Source: Labilithrix luteola
GTDB lineage: Bacteria; Myxococcota_A; Polyangia; Polyangiales; Polyangiaceae
Reading direction: 5' to 3'
DNA length: 64,000 bases
Assembly (NCBI RefSeq): GCF_001263205.1
Contig: NZ_CP012333.1
Location: 1,798,001 to 1,862,000 of the forward strand
The notes below the pieces were generated by a model that was not told the DNA's origin, did not search any database, and saw only the letters and a program-made list of their open reading frames with translations. Of the stretch, positions 25,504 to 33,961 are shown one piece after another. The translations under genes and the position numbers were made by a program. The stretch's first letter is position 1, and the number at the start of each line of letters is the position of its first letter.

Positions 25504-27315
25504 TCAGCTTGCGGCGTCGGCGACGCCCTCGGCGTAGAGTGCCTCGATCTCCGACCGGTACTTCTCGTTGACCACCTTGCGCTTCACCTTCATGGTCGGC
25601 GTCAGCTCGCCGCCGTCGATGGTGAACTCCGACGGCACGATGGTGAACCGCTTGATGGTCTGAACGCGCGCGAGCTTCTCGTTCACGTCTTCGATCTGCT
25701 TCTCGAGATGCCGGCGGAAGACGTCGCAGCTCGCCGCCTCGGCGATCGTCTTGGCGGCGCTACCTGCAAGCGCGGCCTCCGTCTGAATGCGCTCCGGATC
25801 GAGCGTGAGGAGCGCCGCGAGATACTTGCGACGATCGCCCACGACGACGGCCTGCGCCACGATGGGGATCCCCTTGAGGAGGCCCTCGAGCACCTGGGGC
25901 GCGATGTTCTCGCCGCCGGCGGTGATGAGGAGGTCCTTCTTTCGATCGGTGATCTGGAGAAAGCCGTCCTTGTCGAGCGTGCCGATGTCTCCGGTGTGGA
26001 GCCAGCCCTCGTCGTCGATGGCGTTCTTCGTCGACTCGGGATCTTTCAAATACCCCTTGAAGACGTGCTTTCCGCGCAGACAGATCTCGCCATCTTCGGC
26101 GATCTTGAGCTCGGTGCCCGGAAGGACCACACCGCACTTTCCCGTTCGATAGCGATCGGGCGGGGAATAGGTGGCCGGCCCGGCGCACTCGCTCATGCCG
26201 TAGACCTCGAGAATCGGAATCCCGAGAGCGAGGAAGAATTCGAGCGTATCGCGCGAGATGGGCGCCGCGCTCGTCACGCAAATCGAGGCGCGATCGAGCC
26301 CCAGCCGCTGGCGAACTTTGTCGAACACGAGCTTCTTCGCGAGCGGATACAGCAGCGGTTTCGCCTCACGGCGCTGCTCGGCATAACCGCCCGCAAGTCC
26401 GGTTTTGCGCGCCCAGGCCACGAGCTTCTTGCGAATCGGCGGTGCGTTCGTGCCCGCGGCGACCATCTTTGCCTGGATCTTCTCCCACACGCGCGGAACG
26501 CCCATGAAGAGCGTGGGCCGCACCTCCGACAGGTTCTCACCGAGCTTCTCGAGGCTCTCGGCGAAATAGAGAATCGAGCCCATGGCCATCGGGCCGTGCA
26601 CGCTGAGCAACTGCTCGGCGATGTGGCTGAGCGGTAAGTAGCTCAGCGTGACCTGCTCACCGGGAACGACGCCGAGCGCATCCAGGATCACGCGCGCGGT
26701 CCACACGATGTTCTCGTGCGAGATCATCACGGCCTTCGGCTCACCCGTGGTGCCCGAGGTGTAGATGAGCGTGCAGACCGAATCCTTGTTCTGCGCGGCG
26801 ATGCGGGCGTCGAGCTCGGCCTGCGGGACTTCATCGCCGAGCTTCAGGAACGCTTCCCACGTCAGAACGCGAAGACGGCCGTGCTGAGCGGGCACCTTCG
26901 CATCGTGGTTCATGAGAACCACGGCCTCGAGGTGCGGAAGGTTCGCCTCCTCCGCGACGAACTTCGCGAGCTGCTCGGCAGTATCGGCAAAAGCGACCTT
27001 CGCCTCGCAGTGATGTGTGATGTAACGGACCTGCTCGGCGGTGTTCGTCGTGTAAATGCCGGCCGGCATCGCCCCCGCGAGGACGGCCCCGACGTCAGCC
27101 ATGAGCCACTCGGGCGAGTTGTACCCGATGAGCGTGACGCCCTTGCCGGCCTCTACGCCGAGCTTCATGAGCGCACGACCGGCGCGCCTCACGTCCTTCG
27201 CGTACGCCGACCACGTCGTCGTCCGCCACCCCCCGTTTCGCTTCACCCGGAGCGCGGGCTTGTCGCCGAACTTGCGCTCCGTTTCCGCGAGGACCTCATG
27301 AACCATCGTCGGCAT
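25504..27315 (-). CDS. Long-chain acyl-CoA synthetase (AMP-forming)
   Basis: 603 aa from the ATG at 27315 (MPTMVHEVLAETER); an ATG at 27306 is equally good. ANL-superfamily motifs: P-loop CTLIYTSGTTGEPKAVMISHENI, LPLSHIAEQ, ILEVYGMSECAGPATY, TGDIGTLDKDGFLQITDRKKDLLITAGGENIAP, and the C-terminal lysine region in ELTPTMKVKRKVV. It activates fatty acids to acyl-CoA via acyl-AMP, usually at the membrane. Standalone gene. A second, divergent acyl-CoA ligase lies at 62174. Confidence 0.9.
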   Translation of the reverse strand: MPTMVHEVLAETERKFGDKPALRVKRNGGWRTTTWSAYAKDVRRAGRALMKLGVEAGKGVTLIGYNSPEWLMADVGAVLAGAMPAGIYTTNTAEQVRYITHHCEAKVAFADTAEQLAKFVAEEANLPHLEAVVLMNHDAKVPAQHGRLRVLTWEAFLKLGDEVPQAELDARIAAQNKDSVCTLIYTSGTTGEPKAVMISHENIVWTARVILDALGVVPGEQVTLSYLPLSHIAEQLLSVHGPMAMGSILYFAESLEKLGENLSEVRPTLFMGVPRVWEKIQAKMVAAGTNAPPIRKKLVAWARKTGLAGGYAEQRREAKPLLYPLAKKLVFDKVRQRLGLDRASICVTSAAPISRDTLEFFLALGIPILEVYGMSECAGPATYSPPDRYRTGKCGVVLPGTELKIAEDGEICLRGKHVFKGYLKDPESTKNAIDDEGWLHTGDIGTLDKDGFLQITDRKKDLLITAGGENIAPQVLEGLLKGIPIVAQAVVVGDRRKYLAALLTLDPERIQTEAALAGSAAKTIAEAASCDVFRRHLEKQIEDVNEKLARVQTIKRFTIVPSEFTIDGGELTPTMKVKRKVVNEKYRSEIEALYAEGVADAAS

Positions 27316-27343
27316 GAGGCGAGTGTAATGAGTCGAGAGACGA

Positions 27344-27425
27344 CAGTTAACTGCCTGGTGCGATGCGGCACGGCCGTCATCCCCGTCGTGTCGAAATGAG
27401 ACGTCGCGAGACGTTGCATGCAACG
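27344..27425. promoter_or_regulatory. Two palindromes between divergent genes
   Basis: CAGTTAACTG (27344-27353) and CGTTGCATGCAACG (27412-27425) are both perfect palindromes. They lie in the 242-bp gap between the acyl-CoA ligase start (27315, minus) and the SUMF1-like start (27558, plus). Either could be an operator; no linked regulator gene is present. Confidence 0.4.
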
Positions 27426-27557
27426 CGTCAGACCCGAGCTCACGACCTCGCGAGCCGAGGACGAGGTCCGGCTGCGGCCTCCTCATTCGCTCACGAAAAC
27501 TGGCCGAACGCGCTTCGGAGGCTCACAATTTCGAAAGAGCTCCTGGAGGGTGAAGTT

Positions 27558-28391
27558 TTGTTCCTCCAACATCCGTTCGTCAGAGTCCTCTCGATCTCGG
27601 CTTTTCTCGGCGTCGCGATGGCCCCCGCAGACGCTCCGAACGGCGGAATCGCTTCTGCCGGAAGCGGCAAAGAGCGATCCGACCCCGGACCGATCCGAAG
27701 TCCGGAGAGGCCCGCGCCCACGCAGAGTCCGTCTTCGCCGGACGCCTGCCCGACCGGCATGGTGCTCATCGAAGGCGAGTACTGCTCCGACGCCGAGCAA
27801 GTTTGTCTCAAATGGCTCGACCCGCCCCCGTACCAGAACCTCCGATGCGGAGAATATGCAAAGCCGGTCAAGTGCCGCTCCCCGCGGCAGGCGCGCCGCT
27901 TCTGCATCGACCGTGAGGAGTACGCCGAACCGAGCTCCGATCCGAAGAGCGCGATGCCGCTGGTCAACAAGAGCTGGCTCGAAGCGAAGGCGATTTGCGA
28001 AGGCCGCAGCGCTCGTCTCTGCAAGGAGACCGAGTGGGAATTCGCATGCGAAGGTCCCGAGATGAGCCCCTACCCCTACGGGTTCAAGCGTGACTCGAAC
28101 GCGTGCAACATCGATCGCACGGACCTCGGCGGACCGAACGGGCGCCTCACCGATCACCGCGCGCCGCTCTCCGCGTTCCCGAACTGCGTGAGCCCCTTCG
28201 ACGTCCACGACATGGTCGGCAACGTCGACGAGTGGGTCGAGCGAGAGCACGTGGCGGCGCCCAACCGCTCGGCGCTACGCGGCGGATGGTGGCTGCCCGG
28301 ACGCAACCGCTGCCGCGCAGCGACCTTGCATCACAGCGAAAGCTACGCCGCCAAGCAGGTTGGCTTTCGCTGCTGCCAAGACGGTCCGTAG
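27558..28391 (+). CDS. Secreted SUMF1/FGE-like protein
   Basis: 277 aa. The start is a TTG at 27558, chosen because GGAGGG lies 8 nt upstream and the first residues (FLQHPFVRVLSISAFLGVAMAPADA) form a signal peptide. The FGE-sulfatase fold shows as MVLIEGEYC, SWLEAKAICEGRSARLCKETEWEFACEGPE, VHDMVGNVDEWVE, ALRGGWWLPGRNRC and QVGFRCC. True formylglycine-generating enzymes need two active-site Cys in a specific loop; that loop is not obvious here. It is more likely one of the secreted SUMF1-fold proteins abundant in myxobacteria. Confidence 0.8.
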   Translation: MFLQHPFVRVLSISAFLGVAMAPADAPNGGIASAGSGKERSDPGPIRSPERPAPTQSPSSPDACPTGMVLIEGEYCSDAEQVCLKWLDPPPYQNLRCGEYAKPVKCRSPRQARRFCIDREEYAEPSSDPKSAMPLVNKSWLEAKAICEGRSARLCKETEWEFACEGPEMSPYPYGFKRDSNACNIDRTDLGGPNGRLTDHRAPLSAFPNCVSPFDVHDMVGNVDEWVEREHVAAPNRSALRGGWWLPGRNRCRAATLHHSESYAAKQVGFRCCQDGP

Positions 28392-28401
28392 TGCGGTCGA
28401 G

Positions 28402-29394
28402 TCAGGCGCCGAAGTCGTTCGCCATGCGCGGGCGCATCGACGCAATGAGTTGGTCGAGACGACTCGCATCGTCGGTACGGCCCAGCTCACGCGCGGTCTT
28501 CGCGTAACGTTCGAGCTCGCCGGAGCCGATGAGCAGGCGCTCGCTCTCGAGCATGGGCACGAGCATGGCCCATTCCCCCTCGAGCATCAGCGCATACGCG
28601 AACAAGCGAAGACCGATCTGGCGCAGCTCTTCGGACGCCTGCGGAACGAGCGCCGGACGGAGCAGCGCGATGGCCCTTGCCCCGTCGTGGGCGTCGAGCG
28701 CCGCATACGCTTGCTGGATCGCCGAGCCGAGCGCCACATTGGCAACGCGTGAGTCGCCCGTGCGGAGCGCCTGCACGTTCGTGTACATGAAGAGGCCGCA
28801 GAGAAACGCGCCCCACATCCCGTGCGTGGAGAGCGCGTAGAGGAGCCCCAAACCGCCCACGCCGATCGAGACGTAGCGCGCAGGCTTCTCGCCGTTGCCC
28901 TTCGTGACGATCTGCAGGAAGGACCGCATCACGTTGCCGCCGTCGAGCGGCAGCATGGGAATCAGGTTGAGGATGCCCCAACCGACGTTGACCCAAAGCG
29001 CCATTCGCACGATGACCGCGACCATCGGCGTCGGCTCCGTCAGACCGTATCGAGCAGCGGCGAAGATCAACCCACCGAGCACGAAGCCCGCAAACGGCCC
29101 GGCGAGGCTGATCGCGATGCGGCGAGCGTGCCCGACGTCTTTCGGGTCCTGCCACGAGGTGGCGCCGCCCATACCGTGGAGCTCGATCGCCGGCTGGAGG
29201 CCGAAAGCTCGACCGACGAGGGCATGGCCAAGCTCGTGCACGAGTACGGAGACGAACACGATGATGGCCCACGCGAGGAGCGCGCGGGCGTCCGTATGGC
29301 CGTTCTCATCCTGCAAGGACGCGCCGAGAAGCAGGACGAGGAGGAGGAACGGCGCACGAACGCGAACGGGGATACTGCCGAGCCGGAACTGCAC
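28402..29394 (-). CDS. Site-2-protease-like M50 membrane metalloprotease
   Basis: 330 aa. Zinc motif HELGH (H53-H57) in a TM helix (WAIIVFVSVLVHELGHALVGRAFG), and the third ligand in NLIPMLPLDGGNVMRSF (NxxPxxPLDGG). Several further TM segments (ISLAGPFAGFVLGGLIFA, MALWVNVGWGIL) are followed by a cytosolic helical C-terminal domain (230-320) with TPR-like character. M50 proteases cleave TM anti-sigma factors or lipid-bilayer substrates. Convergent with the SUMF1-like gene (10-nt gap). Confidence 0.88.
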   Translation of the reverse strand: MQFRLGSIPVRVRAPFLLLVLLLGASLQDENGHTDARALLAWAIIVFVSVLVHELGHALVGRAFGLQPAIELHGMGGATSWQDPKDVGHARRIAISLAGPFAGFVLGGLIFAAARYGLTEPTPMVAVIVRMALWVNVGWGILNLIPMLPLDGGNVMRSFLQIVTKGNGEKPARYVSIGVGGLGLLYALSTHGMWGAFLCGLFMYTNVQALRTGDSRVANVALGSAIQQAYAALDAHDGARAIALLRPALVPQASEELRQIGLRLFAYALMLEGEWAMLVPMLESERLLIGSGELERYAKTARELGRTDDASRLDQLIASMRPRMANDFGA

Positions 29395-29438
29395 GCAGCA
29401 ATCCTAGCGCAAGCTACGTGCACTTGCCGCGGATGACC

Positions 29439-29966
29439 TCACACGACGATCTTGCGGATCTTTGCAACGATCTCCGGCACCGGCGTCTTCTTCACCACGT
29501 ACTGACAAGCGCCGAGCACGAGCGCCTGCGTCACGTCCTGGGCGCTGTCGCGCGTGGAGAGGAACATGATCTGAACGCGCTTGAGCGCGGGGACGTTGCG
29601 AACGAGCTTCGCGAGCGTGAAGCCATCGAGCCGCGGCATCGTCGTCTCGCTCACGATCATCGCCAGCGAAGGCAGCGTGGGTGCGATCTCGAGAGCCTCC
29701 ATGCCATCGCGCGCTTCGACGATGTCGTAGAACGATTCGAGCTGCGCACGAATGCGCGCGCGCATCTCTGCATCTTGATCGACGAGCATGACGGTCTTAC
29801 GTCCAGTGCCTGGAGCAACCGAGCCAGGAAGCGAAGACGTGCGCGACAGACCGCCACCGGCAATGGCCTGCGCTTCGGTGAGTGCATCCTTCAAGGAACG
29901 TGGTGATGGGATGGACGATGCGGGCGGTCGACCCGTCGGAGGCGGGCGCTTCGTATTGAAAGTCAT
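29439..29966 (-). CDS. Degenerate receiver-domain protein
   Basis: 175 aa from the ATG at 29966 (GAAGGCACGAG upstream). A Pro/Ser-rich N-terminal 55 residues, then a CheY-like domain (TVMLVDQDAEMRARIRAQLE to the C-terminus) with no output domain. The phosphoacceptor position is Glu107 (MIVSETTMPRLDG, where D is expected before xxMP). The acidic pair is Asp-Gln (D63-Q64). The switch Thr/Ser (FLST) and Lys (VVKK) remain. It therefore probably signals as a constitutive or phosphorylation-independent receiver. The 44-nt gap to the M50 gene suggests one operon. Confidence 0.82.
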   Translation of the reverse strand: MTFNTKRPPPTGRPPASSIPSPRSLKDALTEAQAIAGGGLSRTSSLPGSVAPGTGRKTVMLVDQDAEMRARIRAQLESFYDIVEARDGMEALEIAPTLPSLAMIVSETTMPRLDGFTLAKLVRNVPALKRVQIMFLSTRDSAQDVTQALVLGACQYVVKKTPVPEIVAKIRKIVV

Positions 29967-30288
29967 CTCGTGCCTTCGAGTGGCTCGCAGGGTGCGGTGT
30001 TTGGATGCGCACGGCCGGCAACGCCGGTAACCGTTCACATGCTCCGTGCCCGGATGACGCAGGAAGCGATCCATCCAAGCGGCTTCCCTTCGCCTAACGG
30101 ATCTCGAAGCAAATGGGTCGTCGCGCGTGCACGTGAATGAAACTAGCGCGGCAACGCAATTTTCCACGTTTTTCACGTGGGGTGCATCGCGCCCGGAATG
30201 CTTTCAGATTCCACGTATTCGCACGCGAGAACCGCATGCGGACAGTATCGTTCCGGGGCGGCAACTTGGCATTTGAGGTCTAAAAGCC
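29967..30288. other. 322-bp intergenic region with CCACGT repeats
   Basis: No gene is visible. A dyad CCACGT-TTTTC-ACGTGG lies at 30164-30180, and a related word TTCCACGTATTCGCACG begins at about 30209. The sequence is slightly AT-richer than its surroundings. It probably holds the promoter of the degenerate receiver gene. Confidence 0.4.
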
Positions 30289-30963
30289 TCAGGCGCCAAG
30301 AACGAATTGCGCAATGTCGTCGGCCGCGGACGCGAGCTCTTTCTCCTGGCGCTCGGCTCCCTCTCGCTTGAGGAGCGCCAGCGAGTGATCGCCACCATCG
30401 ACGCGATGCACACGTGCATTCTGCATCTTCTTCACGAGCGCGGCGATCTCCTTCGCCGTCCCGAGCTCGTCGCGCGTGCCCTGGACGAACAGCGTCGGAA
30501 TCGGGATCCTTGGCAGATGCTCGTCACGACGCATTTTGGGCTTCCCCGGCGGATGAAGCGGGTACCCGAGCAGGACGAGCCCGTCGAACGTCGAACCGTC
30601 CGCGGAGGCAGCGATCTGCGAAGCGATGCGCCCGCCCATCGACTTGCCACCGATGACGAGCCGCGACGTCGGCAACCCCACCCGCGCCCGAACGCTGGCG
30701 ATGGCCGCACGCCAGCATGCCTCGAGGAGCTCGTTGCGATCGGGCATCTTCCGGCCGCGCTCGGTGTAGACGAAGTTGAAGGTCACCACGTCGATGCCGC
30801 GGGCCGAAACGCGCTTGGCCATGTCGAGCATGAACGGATGCGTCTGCGGTGCACCGGCGCCGTGAGCGAGAATCAGCGTCGCTCGCTTGGGCTCCTTCGC
30901 GCGATAGACGAGCGCCGTGACGGGACCATGGGAGCCGACTTCGAATTTGAACGAAGATGCCAC
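30289..30963 (-). CDS. Alpha/beta hydrolase of the KANL3/Tex30 type
   Basis: About 224 aa from a GTG at 30963; no ATG or clear ribosome site marks the start, and the frame is open upstream. The sequence shows ATLILAHGAGAPQTHPFMLDMAKRV (oxyanion HGAGA), nucleophile elbow VIGGKSMGGRIAS (GKSMGG), acid in FVQGTRDELG, and His in VDGGDHSL. Dienelactone-hydrolase-like cytosolic hydrolase of unknown substrate. Its start falls just after the end of the metalloprotease gene, so the two may be cotranscribed. Confidence 0.8.
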   Translation of the reverse strand: MASSFKFEVGSHGPVTALVYRAKEPKRATLILAHGAGAPQTHPFMLDMAKRVSARGIDVVTFNFVYTERGRKMPDRNELLEACWRAAIASVRARVGLPTSRLVIGGKSMGGRIASQIAASADGSTFDGLVLLGYPLHPPGKPKMRRDEHLPRIPIPTLFVQGTRDELGTAKEIAALVKKMQNARVHRVDGGDHSLALLKREGAERQEKELASAADDIAQFVLGA

Positions 30964-31007
30964 GACGAGCGAACCATAGACCGTCGTGGCCTCACTCGAA
31001 AGTCGCC

Positions 31008-31883
31008 TCAGATGGTGAGGACCCACTTGGTCCACGGCGTGTTGGCCGCCGCGGGGGTCATTCCGAGCACCGCCTCGAAGGCCTTCTCGCCGGTCGGGTC
31101 GACCGCGACGGTATCGCGCCAGCGCCGGTAGAACGGCCAGAGCTTTCCGCGCTCGTCGAGCCACTGGCACACGTAGCGCGCCATGGCGTAGTGGAGATCC
31201 TCGGCGTCGTCGCGGAAGGTCTCGTCGGCCATCCCGAAGAGCACGTCGAGCCGCGCGTGCTCTTTCTCCGCCGATGTGAGCGCCCTCCTCAACCGCGGGT
31301 GACGCCAGTTCTTCGCGCCGTGAATCTCGCCGGGTCTGGGAATCACCGGCTGCTCGAAGACCGAAGCGATGCCTTCGTTGAGCCACGTGGGCGCGCGAGG
31401 AAAGTCCGATTCGACGAGCGGGTGCACGAGCTCATGGGTCAGCGTGCCGAGGCCGAGCCCGGCGTTCATCACCATCGAGCGATCGGCAGGGTGATAGAAG
31501 CCGTAGTGCGCGATGCACGGCGCGCCGTAGCGAGCTTTGCAGAAGCGCTCGTACCCCTGGGCGTTCGGAAAGAGATAGACGCTGATCGCCTCGGATGGCT
31601 TTCGATCGAAGCGGCCATTGAGATAACCGGCCATCGCATTCCGCACGAGCGCCACGCTCTGGTCGAAGCCGGCGCCCTGGAAGCCGGGCGGTCCGATGAG
31701 CACGAACACGCCTTCGACGGTGGTGACGCTGGTTCGCGCGCCGAGCTCGCCGCGAGCCTTGGCGGCACGACGATCACGGTCGGCCGCGACGTCGTACGAA
31801 TCGTCGGCGACCGCCGGGCGCGCCTGGAGCACCAAGAAGCCGGCTATCGCGGCCATCGCGGCCATCGAGAAATGGATGCGCAT
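31008..31883 (-). CDS. Secreted HELVH gluzincin-type metalloprotease
   Basis: 291 aa from the ATG at 31883, giving the signal peptide MRIHFSMAAMAAIAGFLVLQ...AVADD. A peptidase-MA-like fold with zinc motif HELVH (H150-H154) and third ligand in WLNEGIASVFE (E170), preceded by VYLFPNAQGYERFCKARYG and MNAGLGLGTL. Two Cys (C115, C123) may pair outside the cell. Resembles DUF1570-type proteins; substrate unknown. Likely upstream partner of the hydrolase at 30963. Confidence 0.8.
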   Translation of the reverse strand: MRIHFSMAAMAAIAGFLVLQARPAVADDSYDVAADRDRRAAKARGELGARTSVTTVEGVFVLIGPPGFQGAGFDQSVALVRNAMAGYLNGRFDRKPSEAISVYLFPNAQGYERFCKARYGAPCIAHYGFYHPADRSMVMNAGLGLGTLTHELVHPLVESDFPRAPTWLNEGIASVFEQPVIPRPGEIHGAKNWRHPRLRRALTSAEKEHARLDVLFGMADETFRDDAEDLHYAMARYVCQWLDERGKLWPFYRRWRDTVAVDPTGEKAFEAVLGMTPAAANTPWTKWVLTI

Positions 31884-31967
31884 GCCCTTCCGTCGAATCT
31901 CGGACACGAAGTGTGACGGAAGCTTGGTCGGAAAAACTCCCGAAGCGGTTTCGTGCCCGTTCCCCGG

Positions 31968-33155
31968 TCAGGCGGCGTGGGCGCCGAGGCGCTCGGGCAG
32001 AGCGAATTCGTAGGTGGCGCCGGCCAGGCCGATCTCCACCACGCGATCCCAGTAGTTCGCACCGGCCGCGATGGCCGTCCGGTCGGCGAAGGGAACCACG
32101 CGCTTGAAGCGCTCGACGCCCGCCACGAGCCGCTTCATCGCCGGGATGGCGTACTGGAACGACGTTCGGCCGATACCGAGCTTGTCGGACATCTCGTTGC
32201 CGAGAAGCTCGCGACTGATCGCGAGCCCGAAGGCGACTTTGCGATCAGCATCGCGCTTTTCCTTCGGCGTCACGACCTTGTCGTAGGCCGACTCGAACAG
32301 GGCACGCGTCAGATCGCGCGAGTCCTGGTCGGGATCGGCGGTGGTCGCCTCCATCATCGATGCGAGGCGCGTCGCGTCGGGCTCGCACGTCGGCAGAATC
32401 TCGTCGTCGACGCCGATCAGGCGCCCGCCCCAGCGCCAGAGGTGCATGTAATGTTCGGCTTCCTCGTGCTCGACGCGCATGCCGAGCTTGCGAAGGCCGT
32501 CGAGCATCGCCACCGAGAAGAGGAGCGTGGTGCCCGCCATGTCGTGCTGGTTGATGGGCGCTCCCCACGCGTCCGCATTCCAGCGCTTGCTCTTGAGGAT
32601 CATCCTGCGGACTTGCGCGTGGATGAGGCGCACCTTGAGCGTGATCTGCCAGCCGTCGGCGAACGGACGCATGCCGCGAGGACGACACACCGCCTGGACG
32701 AAGCGCGCCGTCTCGTTCACGCGCCGCGTGGCCTGCTCCTTGAGACGCCCCGACATGACGAGCGGCTTGTTCCCTGCGGGCGACGCGTAGCCCAGAATCA
32801 GCGAACGCGAGCCAAGCACGGCGCCACCGATCATGCCTGCGCGGAGGAGTAGCTCACCACCGCGATCGCACGCGTCCCAGTCGACCCACAGCGGGACGTA
32901 CTCCGCTTCCTCGAGCAGCTCGCGGATGGCAAGCGGAGCGTCCGGGATGGTACGAGCGCCACGTGCCAGGCCCCGCTCGAAGAGGCGCCACCCTTCGCCG
33001 CGCGGCAACGCTTCGATCGCGTCGACGACCGCATCCGCGCGAGGGTCGACCCGCGAGAGGAATTGTCCCAACCGATCGATCCGCTCGCCGAAGCGGGACC
33101 GTGCTGCAGGGAGATTCACGAAGCGCGACGGATATCCGCTCACGCCCATGATCAT
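31968..33155 (-). CDS. MpaB/DUF2236-family oxygenase-like protein
   Basis: 395 aa. Landmarks of the DUF2236 (mycophenolic-acid MpaB / latex-clearing-protein-related) family: MIGGAVLGSRSLILGYASPAGNKPLVMSGRL, RVNETARFVQAVCRP, KVRLIHAQVRRMIL, WGAPINQHDMAGTTLLFSVAMLDGLRKLG, EEAEHYMHLWRWGGRLIGV. Characterised relatives are haem proteins that cleave polyprenyl chains. The RLIHAQVR histidine and the NQxDM block are candidate haem contacts. Cytosolic, no signal. Substrate unknown. Confidence 0.82.
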   Translation of the reverse strand: MIMGVSGYPSRFVNLPAARSRFGERIDRLGQFLSRVDPRADAVVDAIEALPRGEGWRLFERGLARGARTIPDAPLAIRELLEEAEYVPLWVDWDACDRGGELLLRAGMIGGAVLGSRSLILGYASPAGNKPLVMSGRLKEQATRRVNETARFVQAVCRPRGMRPFADGWQITLKVRLIHAQVRRMILKSKRWNADAWGAPINQHDMAGTTLLFSVAMLDGLRKLGMRVEHEEAEHYMHLWRWGGRLIGVDDEILPTCEPDATRLASMMEATTADPDQDSRDLTRALFESAYDKVVTPKEKRDADRKVAFGLAISRELLGNEMSDKLGIGRTSFQYAIPAMKRLVAGVERFKRVVPFADRTAIAAGANYWDRVVEIGLAGATYEFALPERLGAHAA

Positions 33156-33225
33156 GTCACGCTTCCCGCCGCGTCACAGAGGGAAGTTGCCACGGTGGAG
33201 CTCCTCGTGGGGGGCTCCACGAGGT

Positions 33226-33930
33226 TCAGAACGCCGCCGCGAACGTCGGACCGAACACCACCGCGTTGAAGTCGCTGCCGGAAATGCCCTGGTAGTACGC
33301 CTCGGCACCGATGGCGAAACGCGGATCGATGTAGACCATGAGGCCGCCGCCGGCGAGGTAGGCAGCGCCGTTGGTCGAAGGGTCGCTCACGTGGCCGTAA
33401 CCGATGCCTCCTTCGATGAACGGTGCCCAGCGATCGATCGGCAAGAGGACCTTGAGCGAAGGCATGACCGCGAGCGCGGTGCGGTCGAAGAAGTAGCCCG
33501 CGAAGCGTCCGCTCGGCACGAGGATGACCGAGCCCGTGTCGAACCCGTAGCCCACGCGAACGCCGAGGCTGAAGCCCGCCTCGCCGTTCACGATGACCAC
33601 GCCCGGGGCAACACTGGCTTGAAATCCGGTATTGCCGCGCGCGACGAGCATCCGCCCCTCGGGCTCTTCGACGACCGGCGCGCGCATCGCCGTTCCTTCG
33701 ACGACGGGCGGCGGCTGAGCTGCAGTCGTCGCGGCGCTCGTCGTGGTCGTCGTTCCCGCCTCTCCCGGCGCCTGCTGCGTCGACGACGGAACACGACCCG
33801 ATGGGTTGCTCGGAGACGGCGTCGCCGGCTGAACCGGTGGCGGCGACTGCTGCGCCGCCGAAACGGACGACACGCTCATCACGACCGAGGCGGCCGTGAG
33901 CGCAAACCAGCTCGTGCTCGAACTTCGCAT
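33226..33930 (-). CDS. Outer-membrane beta-barrel protein
   Basis: 234 aa. Signal peptide (SWFALTAASVVMSVSSVSAAQ), a long Pro/Thr/Gln-rich linker (residues 27-90), then about eight strands (FQASVAPGVVIVNGEAGFSLGVRVGYGFD, FAGYFFDRTALAVMPSLKVLLP, APFIEGGIGYGHVS, LMVYIDPRFAIGAEAYYQGI) ending FGPTFAAAF with a terminal Phe. Small OmpA/OmpW-like barrel with a periplasmic linker. No ligand can be named. Confidence 0.75.
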   Translation of the reverse strand: MRSSSTSWFALTAASVVMSVSSVSAAQQSPPPVQPATPSPSNPSGRVPSSTQQAPGEAGTTTTTSAATTAAQPPPVVEGTAMRAPVVEEPEGRMLVARGNTGFQASVAPGVVIVNGEAGFSLGVRVGYGFDTGSVILVPSGRFAGYFFDRTALAVMPSLKVLLPIDRWAPFIEGGIGYGHVSDPSTNGAAYLAGGGLMVYIDPRFAIGAEAYYQGISGSDFNAVVFGPTFAAAF

Positions 33931-33961
33931 CGCGTCCCACGACGATGCGAGAAGAAGGCCA

